Origin: Streptomyces cirratus
GTDB lineage: Bacteria; Actinomycetota; Actinomycetes; Streptomycetales; Streptomycetaceae
Length of the DNA stretch: 64,000 nt
Assembly: GCF_014650775.1 (NCBI RefSeq)
Contig: NZ_BMVP01000007.1
Span: 1-64,000 of the forward strand
Reading direction: 5' to 3'
Made by a program: the position numbers and the translations under genes. Of the stretch, positions 1 to 7,031 are shown in pieces. Positions within the stretch are counted from its first letter, which is position 1, and every line of letters begins with the position of its first letter. The notes below the pieces were generated by a model. The model was given only the letters and a program-made list of their open reading frames with translations. It made no database searches and was not told the DNA's origin.

Positions 1-337
1 TTCGTACTCACCCTCTCGGGCTTTCCTCCGGGCGCTTCCTTTGTTCTTCGTTTTGTTCTTGCATTTCCGACTCTATCAGATCCTTTCGGGCCTGACCCCC
101 AGTCAGCGGGGTTTGTCTTCCGGGCTGTTGGGCCCTTCCGACTCCCAGAACTCTAGTGGATTTCCCCGGCGATTCATAATCCGCCTTCGGGAATTCATTC
201 GGGCATGCCGAAATCGTTCCCAGTGGGTGATCGTGCTGAGTTGGGTGCCGCAACGAGGCGGCGGGATGTGCCGTCGCAGAACCTTCCGGTCCTGGGACAA
301 CTCGAAGAACCTTACGGATCCGGGCGAGGCGTGTCAA
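1..337 (-). promoter_or_regulatory. rrn: rRNA operon promoter and leader region (16S gene lies left of base 1)
   Basis: Read on the minus strand, this stretch resembles the region in front of Streptomyces 16S rRNA genes, including a purine-rich leader near base 1 with the elements GCCCGGAGGAAAGCCC and GAGAGGGTGAGTAC. Three promoter-like elements are visible: TTGACA (332-337) with a 17-base spacer and TAAGGT (309-314); TATGAA (173-178), 17 bases, TAGAGT (150-155); and a TAGAGT at 70-75 with a poor -35 box. Streptomyces rrn operons are known to carry several tandem promoters. The region is less GC-rich than the flanking genes and has no convincing reading frame. The rRNA itself is not in the window, so the assignment rests on resemblance of the leader and the strong tandem promoters. 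Confidence 0.8.
309..337 (-). promoter_or_regulatory. Strong -35/-10 promoter overlapping the marR stop codon
   Basis: TTGACA at 332-337, a 17-base spacer and TAAGGT at 309-314 make a near-consensus vegetative promoter firing leftward into the rRNA leader. The TGA stop codon of the upstream marR gene (334-336) lies inside the -35 box. The same TAAGGT -10 hexamer occurs in front of the SRP RNA gene at 60730-60735. Confidence 0.75.
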
Positions 338-867
338 CCCCGGGCTTGGAGGTCCTCTACGCGGTCCAGCAGGCGGGTGAGCATGTCGCCCAGGACGCCG
401 CGTTCCGCCGTGGAGAGGTCCTGGAGGAGGTCCTCCTCGAAGACCGTGGCGGCCCGCATGGCGTCGAGCCACTTGCTGCGGCCCTCGTCCGTCAGCTCCA
501 CGATCACGCGGACGCGGTTCGATTCGTCCCGCTCCCGGGTGACCAGCCCCTCCGCCGTCATGCGGTCGATCCGGTGGGTCATCGCCGCCGGAGTCAGGCC
601 CAGCTGCTTCGCGAGCTCGCTCGGGCCCATCCGGTACGGGGCTCCGGAGATGACGAGCGCCTTGAGGACCTCCCACTCCGCGTTGCTGATGCCGAGGGCC
701 GCGGTCTGGCGTCCGTACGCGACGTTCATACGGCGGTTCAGCCGGCTCAGTGCCGAGACCACCTTCTCGACCTGGGGGTCGAGGTCCTGGAACTCGCGCT
801 GGTAGACGGCGATCTGCTCGTCGAGGCTCGGCTCGTGGACGGGGCTGGTGCCGTCGGTTTCACCCAT
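334..867 (-). CDS. MarR-family transcriptional regulator
   Basis: A 177-aa winged-helix regulator of the MarR/SlyA type. The central part has the family pattern: an N-terminal dimerisation helix, a helix-turn-helix with GPSELAKQLGLTPAAMTHRI, and a wing with DRMTAEGLVTRERDESNRV, followed by C-terminal helices. The ATG at 867 (MGETDGTSP) was chosen because upstream codons enter the divergent promoter and operator region. It is divergent from the MFS transporter gene at 980, a classic MarR-transporter pair, and the 112-base gap carries overlapping inverted repeats suited to an operator. The inferred role is ligand-relieved repression of the transporter and probably of itself. The ligand cannot be predicted. 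Its stop codon lies inside the -35 box of the rRNA promoter. Confidence 0.88.
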   Translation of the reverse strand: MGETDGTSPVHEPSLDEQIAVYQREFQDLDPQVEKVVSALSRLNRRMNVAYGRQTAALGISNAEWEVLKALVISGAPYRMGPSELAKQLGLTPAAMTHRIDRMTAEGLVTRERDESNRVRVIVELTDEGRSKWLDAMRAATVFEEDLLQDLSTAERGVLGDMLTRLLDRVEDLQARG

Positions 868-894
868 GCCCCGAAGTATCGCACGAGCTCGTTG

Positions 895-934
895 GCATCT
901 AACTCCTTCGATGTGTAGAGTTAAGCATCGAACT
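895..934. promoter_or_regulatory. Candidate MarR operator with nested inverted and direct repeats
   Basis: Between marR and the MFS gene lie two overlapping perfect inverted repeats: TAACTC (900-905) with GAGTTA (918-923), and TTCGATG (907-913) with CATCGAA (926-932). They are framed by a near-identical direct repeat, GCATCTAACT (895-904) and GCATCGAACT (925-934). Dyad symmetry of this size between a divergent regulator and transporter fits a MarR dimer site, perhaps two overlapping ones. Binding is inferred, not shown. Confidence 0.6.
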
Positions 935-979
935 TTAGGCATGAAGTCTTGAGGCTTCAGTTATCGAGGCAGGTGAGAA

Positions 980-2293
980 GTGACCAAGGTGATGGGTGCT
1001 GCGATGCGGCGGATCCAGGCCGGCAACGCGTTGACCGCGTTCGGCATCGGCTTCACGGTTCCGTTCCTCTACATCTATGTGGCGCAGGTGCGGGGTCTGG
1101 GCTCCATGGCCGCCACGAGCGCGTTCGTGGCCTTTGCTCTGGGTGCTCTGATCGCGCTGCCCTTCACCGGTCGCGTCATCGACCAGCGTGGGCCGGTCCC
1201 TGTCGTGATGGGCGCGGCGGTGGCCGCGTCGGCCGGTGCCTTGTCGCTGGGGCTGTCCACCGGCGTCGTGCCGATCCTGCTGTCGGCTCTGGCGCTCGGC
1301 GCCGGGCAGGCCGTGATGCAGCCCGCGCTGGCCACGATGATCGTGTGGTGCTCGACCCCGTCCACCCGGACGCGGGCCTTCGCCCTCCAGTTCTTCATGC
1401 AGAACCTGGGGCTGGGCATCGGTGGTCTCATCGGCGGCCAGATCGTGGACGTCGGCCACCCGGGCAGCTTCACCCTGCTCTTCGGCATCGAGGCCGTGAT
1501 GTTCCTGGTGCTGGCCGGTGTGATCGCCACCGTTCGGATGCCGCACGCGCCGAGCATCAAGGACGCCGTGCCGAAGGACCCGGGGGCCGGGGGTGCCTGG
1601 AAGCGGATGCTGCGGCACAGGGCCATGGTCAAGCTGCTGGTGCTGGGCTTCGTGATCTTCTTCGCCTGCTACGGGCAGTTCGAGTCCGGGCTCGCCGCCT
1701 TCGGGACCGAGGCCGCCGGTATCTCCCCGTCCACCCTGGGCTTCGCGCTCGCCGCCAACACGGGGGCGATCGTCGTCGCGCAGTTCGTGGTGCTCAAGCT
1801 GGTCGAGAAGCGCCGTCGTTCCCGTGTCATCGCGCTGGTCGGACTGATCTGGACCGGGGCATGGGTCATCGCCGGGTTCTCGGGGCTGGGGCACGGCAGT
1901 GCGCTGATGGCCGCCGGTGCGTTCATCACGACGTACGCGCTCTTCGGCATCGGTGAGGCGATGCTGTCGCCGACGCTCGCCCCGCTGGTGGCGGATCTGG
2001 CGCCGGAGGGTTCGGTGGGTCAGTACAACTCGGCGTTCGCGCTGGTCAAGCAGATGGCGCTGGCGCTCGGGCCGCTGGGTGTGCCGCTGGGTGCGGGCGT
2101 TCCGATGTTGTACATCGGGGTCTTCATCGCCGTGTCGCTCGGGATCGCGTGGCTGGCGCTGCGGATCGGCAAGCAGCTGACCGCGGTGCAGGACAACCCG
2201 TCGCTGGCCAAGGCCGCTGTGCCGGCCGAGCCGGTCGCCGTGGAGGCGTCCAAGCGGGCGTCGGAGCAGGTCTCCGAGCGAGTGGCCGCGTAG
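980..2293 (+). CDS. MFS transporter (drug:H+ antiporter type)
   Basis: A 437-aa polytopic membrane protein with about 12 hydrophobic helices. After the second helix it has a motif-A-like loop (GRVIDQRGPVPVV) typical of major facilitator drug exporters. The GTG start at 980 has an upstream GAGGCAGGTGAG element. The final 35 residues are hydrophilic and probably cytoplasmic. The substrate is unknown; the divergent MarR gene suggests inducible efflux of a small toxic or signalling compound. The gene ends at a strong hairpin shared with the convergent phosphatase gene. Confidence 0.88.
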   Translation: MTKVMGAAMRRIQAGNALTAFGIGFTVPFLYIYVAQVRGLGSMAATSAFVAFALGALIALPFTGRVIDQRGPVPVVMGAAVAASAGALSLGLSTGVVPILLSALALGAGQAVMQPALATMIVWCSTPSTRTRAFALQFFMQNLGLGIGGLIGGQIVDVGHPGSFTLLFGIEAVMFLVLAGVIATVRMPHAPSIKDAVPKDPGAGGAWKRMLRHRAMVKLLVLGFVIFFACYGQFESGLAAFGTEAAGISPSTLGFALAANTGAIVVAQFVVLKLVEKRRRSRVIALVGLIWTGAWVIAGFSGLGHGSALMAAGAFITTYALFGIGEAMLSPTLAPLVADLAPEGSVGQYNSAFALVKQMALALGPLGVPLGAGVPMLYIGVFIAVSLGIAWLALRIGKQLTAVQDNPSLAKAAVPAEPVAVEASKRASEQVSERVAA

Positions 2294-2344
2294 GAGGTCA
2301 GACGTGCAGGGCGTCATAGAGGTGAGCGTGTAGGTGTGGACGAA

Positions 2345-2371
2345 GGGCCCGGTCCGGGAAGGACCGGGCCC
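2345..2371. terminator. Bidirectional hairpin terminator between convergent genes
   Basis: An 11-bp perfect stem, GGGCCCGGTCC (2345-2355) and GGACCGGGCCC (2361-2371), with a 5-base GGGAA loop. It is preceded by AA and followed by TT, so it could work for both the rightward MFS gene and the leftward phosphatase gene. Confidence 0.75.
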
Positions 2372-2392
2372 CTTGTCGTTCGGGCGTCCCGG

Positions 2393-4123
2393 TTATTTGT
2401 CCGGCAGGGCGAATTCGCACCAGACGGCCTTGCCGCCGCCGGGGGTGCGGCGGGTGCCCCAGCTGGAGGCGATGGTCGCGACGATGGAGATGCCGCGGCC
2501 GGTCTCGTCGCCCGGTTCGGCGCGGCGGCGGCGCGGGAGGTGGTCGTCGCCGTCGGTGACCTCGACGATCAGGCGGCGGTCGGTGCGGCGCAGCCGCAGT
2601 CGCATGGGCGGGGTTCCGTGCTGGAGGGAGTTGGCCACGAGTTCGCTCGCGGCCAGGACCCCGAGGTCGCACAGCTCGACGGGGAAGCGCCAGGAGGCCA
2701 GGACGCCCTGGGCGAAGGCGCGGGCGCGCGGGGCCGCTTCGACCCCGCCGAGGAGTTCGAGGGCGGCGTTGTGGAAGAGCTCGGCGTCGGCGCCGGTGCG
2801 GGCGGGCTGCTGGAGGACCATGACGGCGACGTCGTCGTCGTGGTCGGCGTCGACGCCGAGGGCGCGCATCAGGCGGTCGCAGATGACGGCCGGGGTGCCC
2901 TGGGCGCCGGAGAGGGCGCGTTCGAGGGCGGCGACGCCTTCGTCGATGTCCTCGCCGCGGCGTTCGACGAGGCCGTCGGTGTAGAGGACCGCGGTGGAGC
3001 CGGGGCCGAGGGCGATCGTGCCGGAGGTGTGGAGCCAGCCGCCGGTGCCGAGCGGCGGGCCGGTGGGGTCGGCGGCGCGGCGCACGGTGCCGTCCTCGTC
3101 GCGGACCAGGATGGGGAGGTGGCCGGCGGAGGCGTAGGCGAGCAGGCCTTCGTTGGGGTCGTGGACGGCGTAGACGCAGGTGGCGATCTGGCTGGCGTCG
3201 ATCTCGGCGGCGAGGCCGTCGAGGAGCTGGAGCACCTCGTGGGGCGGGAGGTCGAGGCGGGCGTAGGCGCGGACCGCGGTGCGCAGCTGGCCCATGACGG
3301 CTGCGGCGCGCACTCCGCGGCCCATGACGTCGCCGATGACGAGGGCCGTGCGGCCGGCGCCGAGGGTGATGACGTCGTACCAGTCGCCGCCGACGGCGGC
3401 TTCGGTTCCGCCGGGCTGGTAGGTGGCGGCGATGCGGAGGTCGTCGGGCTGTTCCAGTTCCTGCGGCAGGAGGGAGCGCTGGAGGGTGACGGCGGCCTCG
3501 CGCTGGCGCCGCTCGCTGGCGCGCAGGCGTTCTGCGGCTTCGGCGTGGTCGGTGACGTCGGCGAGGTGGACCAGGACACCGGTGTGGTGGGGGTCGCTCT
3601 CGCCGTCGGTGCCGGCTTTGGGGAAGGCGACGGGGGTGCAGGTGACGGTGTACGAGCTGGCGCCGCCGGGTGCGGAGCGGTTCTTGGCGGTACGGGGCTT
3701 GCCGCTGCGCTGGACCTGGTCGAGGAGGGGGAGCAGGCCGAGCTCGCCGAGTTCGGGGAGGGCGAGGTGGGCCGGGGCGCCGGTGGTGCGGTCGCCGAAG
3801 CCGGCGGTGTAGGCGTCGTTGACGTAGGCGACGCGGTGTTCGGGGCCGTGGACGAGCGCGACGAGGGCGGGGAGCAGACCGAGGACTTCCCGCGCGGAGA
3901 GTTCGTCCAGGGACGGCACGGCGGTGAGGGGGCCGGTGCCGGTACCGCGGACGGTGGGTTCGGCGGGGGCACCGTCCGGGGGTGCCGGGGGGTGGGCGGC
4001 CGCGCCGCGGGCCGCCGGGACGGAGCCCTCACCCCGTTTGGCCTGGGCGGCGGCATGTTCGGTCCGGGCGGCGGCGCGGCGCTGCGTTCCGGGGAACCGT
4101 GCGCTCCAGCGCGTGAAGTTCAC
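2393..4123 (-). CDS. PAS-SpoIIE phosphatase with C-terminal HATPase (anti-sigma-kinase-like) domain
   Basis: A 576-aa cytoplasmic signalling protein with three parts. A PAS-like sensor is at roughly residues 60-180 (ALVALVHGPEHRVAYVND). A PP2C/SpoIIE serine phosphatase domain is at about 210-430, with GGDWYDVI, VIGDVMGRG, LYTDGLVE and DHDDDVAVMVL supplying the metal-binding acidic residues. A histidine-kinase-like ATPase of the RsbW type is at about 450-570 (ASELVANSLQHG, then GRGISIV). Such fusions act in partner-switching control of alternative sigma factors. No RsbV- or sigma-like partner lies beside it. The GTG at 4123 is preferred because GAGG lies 10 bases upstream; an alternative start at 4174 would add 17 residues. 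Confidence 0.85.
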   Translation of the reverse strand: MNFTRWSARFPGTQRRAAARTEHAAAQAKRGEGSVPAARGAAAHPPAPPDGAPAEPTVRGTGTGPLTAVPSLDELSAREVLGLLPALVALVHGPEHRVAYVNDAYTAGFGDRTTGAPAHLALPELGELGLLPLLDQVQRSGKPRTAKNRSAPGGASSYTVTCTPVAFPKAGTDGESDPHHTGVLVHLADVTDHAEAAERLRASERRQREAAVTLQRSLLPQELEQPDDLRIAATYQPGGTEAAVGGDWYDVITLGAGRTALVIGDVMGRGVRAAAVMGQLRTAVRAYARLDLPPHEVLQLLDGLAAEIDASQIATCVYAVHDPNEGLLAYASAGHLPILVRDEDGTVRRAADPTGPPLGTGGWLHTSGTIALGPGSTAVLYTDGLVERRGEDIDEGVAALERALSGAQGTPAVICDRLMRALGVDADHDDDVAVMVLQQPARTGADAELFHNAALELLGGVEAAPRARAFAQGVLASWRFPVELCDLGVLAASELVANSLQHGTPPMRLRLRRTDRRLIVEVTDGDDHLPRRRRAEPGDETGRGISIVATIASSWGTRRTPGGGKAVWCEFALPDK

Positions 4124-4279
4124 TGCGTTCAAGCCTCGTGGTGTCGCAAGTGGTCGCTGTGTCTGCCCCGGCAAGGGCCGGGGGCTTCCCCCAGGGTCGA
4201 GCGTTGGACGGTGTCACTCTGTGCAGGTGTGAGCCCACCTATGGTCACACGTCCAGTGTGGCCGAGCGCACTGACAGAG

Positions 4280-5707
4280 TCAGTCCCCTTTGTCCTTCGG
4301 GGGGTTGGAGGCCGGCCCGGGCGGAGGCGCGTGCCGGCCCGTGGGGGTGCCACCTGCGGCGAGTTCGAATTCCGCGCGGGGGTGTTCCAGGGAGCCGAGG
4401 GAGACGATCTCGCGTTTGAACAGGCCGGAGAGGGTCCATTCGGCGAGGACGCGCATCTTGCGGTTGAAGGTGGGGACCCGGCTGAGGTGGTAGGCGCGGT
4501 GCATGAACCAGGCGGGGTAGCCCTTGAGCTTGCGGCCGTAGACGAAGGCGACGCCTTTGTGGAGGCCGAGGGAGGCGACGGAGCCGACGTACTTGTGCGC
4601 GTACTCGGTGAGGACTTCACCGCGCAGTGAGGCGGTGAGGTTGTCGGCGAGGGCCTTCGCCTGGCGGACGGCGTGCTGGGCGTTGGGGGCGCATTCGCGG
4701 CTGTGCTCGCCGGCGGTGATGTCGGGGACGGCGGCCGCGTCGCCGGCGGACCAGGCGTTCTCGACTCCTTCGACGGTGAGGAAGGCGGTGCAGGCGAGTC
4801 GGCCGCGTTCGTTCTTGGGGAGGTCGGTGGCGTCGAGGATCGGGTGCGGTTTGACGCCGGCGGTCCACACGACGGTCCGGGTGGGGAAGCGGGAGCCGTC
4901 GCTGAGGACGGCAACGCGGTTCTCGCAGGATTCGAGGCGGGTTTCGAGGCGGACGTCGATGTTGCGTCTGCGCAGTTCACGGACGGTGTAGACGCCCATC
5001 TCCGGGCCGACTTCGGGGAGGATCCGGTTGCTGGCCTCGACCAGCACCCACTTCATGTCCTCGGGCTTGATGTTGTGGTAGTACCGGGCCGCGTAGCGGG
5101 CCATGTCCTCCAGTTCGCCGAGGGCCTCGACGCCCGCGTAGCCGCCGCCGACGAAGAGGAAGGTGAGGGCGGCGTCGCGGATGGCGGGATCGCGGGTGGA
5201 GGAGGCGATGTCCATCTGTTCGATGACGTGGTTGCGCAGGCCGATGGCCTCTTCGACGCTCTTGAAGCCGATGCCGTAGTCGGCGAGTCCCGGGATGGGG
5301 AGCGTGCGGGAGATGGAGCCGGGCGCGAGGACGAGTTCGTCGTACTCGATCTGCCTCGGGCCGGTTCCCTCGTCGGCGGTGGCGAGGGTGGAGACGGTCG
5401 CGGTGCGCTTGGCGTGGTCGATGTGCTCGGCCTCGCCGATGACGATGCGGCACTTGTCGAGGACGCGGCGCAGCGGGACGACGACGTGGCGCGGGGAGAT
5501 GGCGCCGGCCGCCGCCTCGGGGAGGAAGGGCTGGTACGTCATGTACGGGTCCGGCGTGACCACCGTGACCTCGGCCTCGCCCGGTCTCAGCTTCTGCTGG
5601 AGCCGGAGAGCCGTGTACATGCCGACGTAGCCGCCGCCGACGACGAGGATGCGCGTGCGGGGCGGGGTGCCGGGTGCCGTGCCCGGGGTGTTAGCAGCCT
5701 TCACCAT
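4280..5707 (-). CDS. ndh: Type II NADH dehydrogenase (NDH-2)
   Basis: A 475-aa flavoprotein that oxidises NADH and reduces quinone without proton pumping, bound peripherally to the membrane. The FAD-binding Rossmann motif VVGGGYVGMYTALRL is near residue 25, the second (NADH) motif FVGGGYAGVEALGEL near residue 187, and the C-terminal FAD motif SAGDAAAVPD near residue 320. The tail after about residue 445 is Pro/Gly-rich and probably disordered. The ATG at 5707 starts 17 residues ahead of the Rossmann fold; no good Shine-Dalgarno is visible. It is divergent from the TetR gene at 6050. In S. coelicolor the NADH dehydrogenase next to atrA has the same arrangement (from memory), supporting control by that regulator. 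Confidence 0.88.
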   Translation of the reverse strand: MVKAANTPGTAPGTPPRTRILVVGGGYVGMYTALRLQQKLRPGEAEVTVVTPDPYMTYQPFLPEAAAGAISPRHVVVPLRRVLDKCRIVIGEAEHIDHAKRTATVSTLATADEGTGPRQIEYDELVLAPGSISRTLPIPGLADYGIGFKSVEEAIGLRNHVIEQMDIASSTRDPAIRDAALTFLFVGGGYAGVEALGELEDMARYAARYYHNIKPEDMKWVLVEASNRILPEVGPEMGVYTVRELRRRNIDVRLETRLESCENRVAVLSDGSRFPTRTVVWTAGVKPHPILDATDLPKNERGRLACTAFLTVEGVENAWSAGDAAAVPDITAGEHSRECAPNAQHAVRQAKALADNLTASLRGEVLTEYAHKYVGSVASLGLHKGVAFVYGRKLKGYPAWFMHRAYHLSRVPTFNRKMRVLAEWTLSGLFKREIVSLGSLEHPRAEFELAAGGTPTGRHAPPPGPASNPPKDKGD

Positions 5708-6049
5708 CCCATGACGCAACGTGGCTGGGAGTTTGTCCACAGGCTCAGCAAATTGTGTGACCGGGGAGAGGGGTGGGGCGGGGCTGTCGAGGTGTCCGGA
5801 TCCGGGTGGAGCGCCGCAGGTCAGGGGGTGCGGAGGGGGTGATTCCGGAGGCTTGTGGCGGAAAAGTGGGGGTGAATGCTCCGATCGGGCGGCGCTCCAT
5901 GGGGGGCTGCCTCTTCTGAATTGACTCTGGCTCAACTATGTTCGTATCTCGTCGAGGAGCAGGACCGGGGCCCACTGACCGTGGCCCACCCTCGGCACGA
6001 AGGCGGGGAGTGTCTCCGGGGGGAGACAAATGATCACCGGGGGAAACAT
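5708..6049. other. Divergent promoter region between ndh and atrA
   Basis: This 342-bp gap carries the promoters of both genes. A TTGACT hexamer is at 5921-5926, but no convincing -10 box follows at standard spacing. The most regular element is the inverted repeat at 6011-6028. No coding frame is supported. Confidence 0.6.
6011..6028. promoter_or_regulatory. Inverted repeat just upstream of atrA
   Basis: TGTCTCC (6011-6017), spacer GGGG, GGAGACA (6022-6028): a perfect 7-bp dyad ending 21 bases before the atrA start codon. The position suits an autoregulatory TetR operator or a 5'-leader hairpin close to the ribosome binding site. Confidence 0.45.
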
Positions 6050-6817
6050 ATGAACATGTCCGATTTCCATGGTTCTGCGACCGCTCTGTCGACTGACAGC
6101 GGCCGCGTGATGACCGGCGCGACGACGCACGGTGTGGGTCGTTCCACGCCCCTGCGCGTCGACGCCCAGCGCAACCTCGAACACGTCCTGCGCGCGGCGC
6201 GCGAGGTGTTCGGCGAGCTGGGCTACGGGGCGCCGATGGAAGACGTGGCGCGACGGGCGCGGGTCGGCGTCGGCACCGTGTACCGGCGTTTCCCGAGCAA
6301 GGACGTGCTGGTCCGGCGGATAGCCGAGGAGGAGACCGCCCGGCTGACCGACCAGGCGAAGGCGGCGCTGGGCCAGGAGGAGGAGCCGTGGCAGGCCCTC
6401 TCCCGTTTCCTGCGCACCTCGGTGGCTTCGGGCGCGGGGCGGCTGCTGCCGCCGCAGGTGCTGCGGGTCGGCCCCGCCGAGGAGGACGAGGCCGAGGAGG
6501 CGGAGGCGGCCGTCCGCGTGCCGCATCAGCGCCAGGCCGTCGGGACCGGTGGCCCGGACCTGCGTGTGGTGGGGTCACGTGCCGCCCACGACGAGCCGTC
6601 CGAGGACTCCGGGGCGGGTGCGCTGCTGGAGGTCGTGGGCCAGCTCGTGGACCGCGCCCGGGAGGCGGGTGAGCTGCGGACCGATGTCACGGTGGCCGAT
6701 GTGCTGCTGGTGATAGCGACCGCCGCTCCGGCGCTCCCGGACCCGGCGCACCAGGCCGCCGCTTCCTCACGGCTGCTCGACATCCTGCTGGAGGGGCTGC
6801 GCTCGCGGACCGCGTGA
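6050..6817 (+). CDS. atrA: TetR-family regulator, probable AtrA
   Basis: A 255-aa TetR-family protein. After a roughly 30-residue unstructured N-terminus comes the DNA-binding domain (ARRARVGVGTVYRRFPSKDV) and then an all-helical ligand/dimerisation domain. The ATG at 6050 has GGGGGAA upstream. The symbol is proposed because in S. coelicolor, from memory, AtrA (SCO4118) lies between a divergent NADH dehydrogenase gene and a sigma factor gene, as here. AtrA is known as an activator of antibiotic pathway regulators such as actII-ORF4 and of sugar transport genes. Sequence identity to AtrA was not computed, so the name depends partly on synteny. Confidence 0.78.
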   Translation: MNMSDFHGSATALSTDSGRVMTGATTHGVGRSTPLRVDAQRNLEHVLRAAREVFGELGYGAPMEDVARRARVGVGTVYRRFPSKDVLVRRIAEEETARLTDQAKAALGQEEEPWQALSRFLRTSVASGAGRLLPPQVLRVGPAEEDEAEEAEAAVRVPHQRQAVGTGGPDLRVVGSRAAHDEPSEDSGAGALLEVVGQLVDRAREAGELRTDVTVADVLLVIATAAPALPDPAHQAAASSRLLDILLEGLRSRTA

Positions 6818-7031
6818 GACGTCGGCCGCTCGTGCGGCGGCTGCCCGTGCGGCGGCTGCTCGTGCGCCGGTCACTCGAACGGTCGCCGCTCGAACGGGTG
6901 GCGAACGGTACAGCGATTCGCCGGATCATGCCCGGATGAGTGGATGGGGCGCAGAGCGGCCCGGGGCGTACGCGCCGTGTGCCACGCTGGATCGGTGTAC
7001 CGGTTGAGTGTGGCGTGCGGGGGCTTCCGCG

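Noticed and set aside
2336..4630. Long plus-strand open frame opposite the SpoIIE phosphatase gene
   Set aside because: Composition is Gly/Ala/Glu-rich shadow sequence; the minus-strand frame carries all catalytic motifs.
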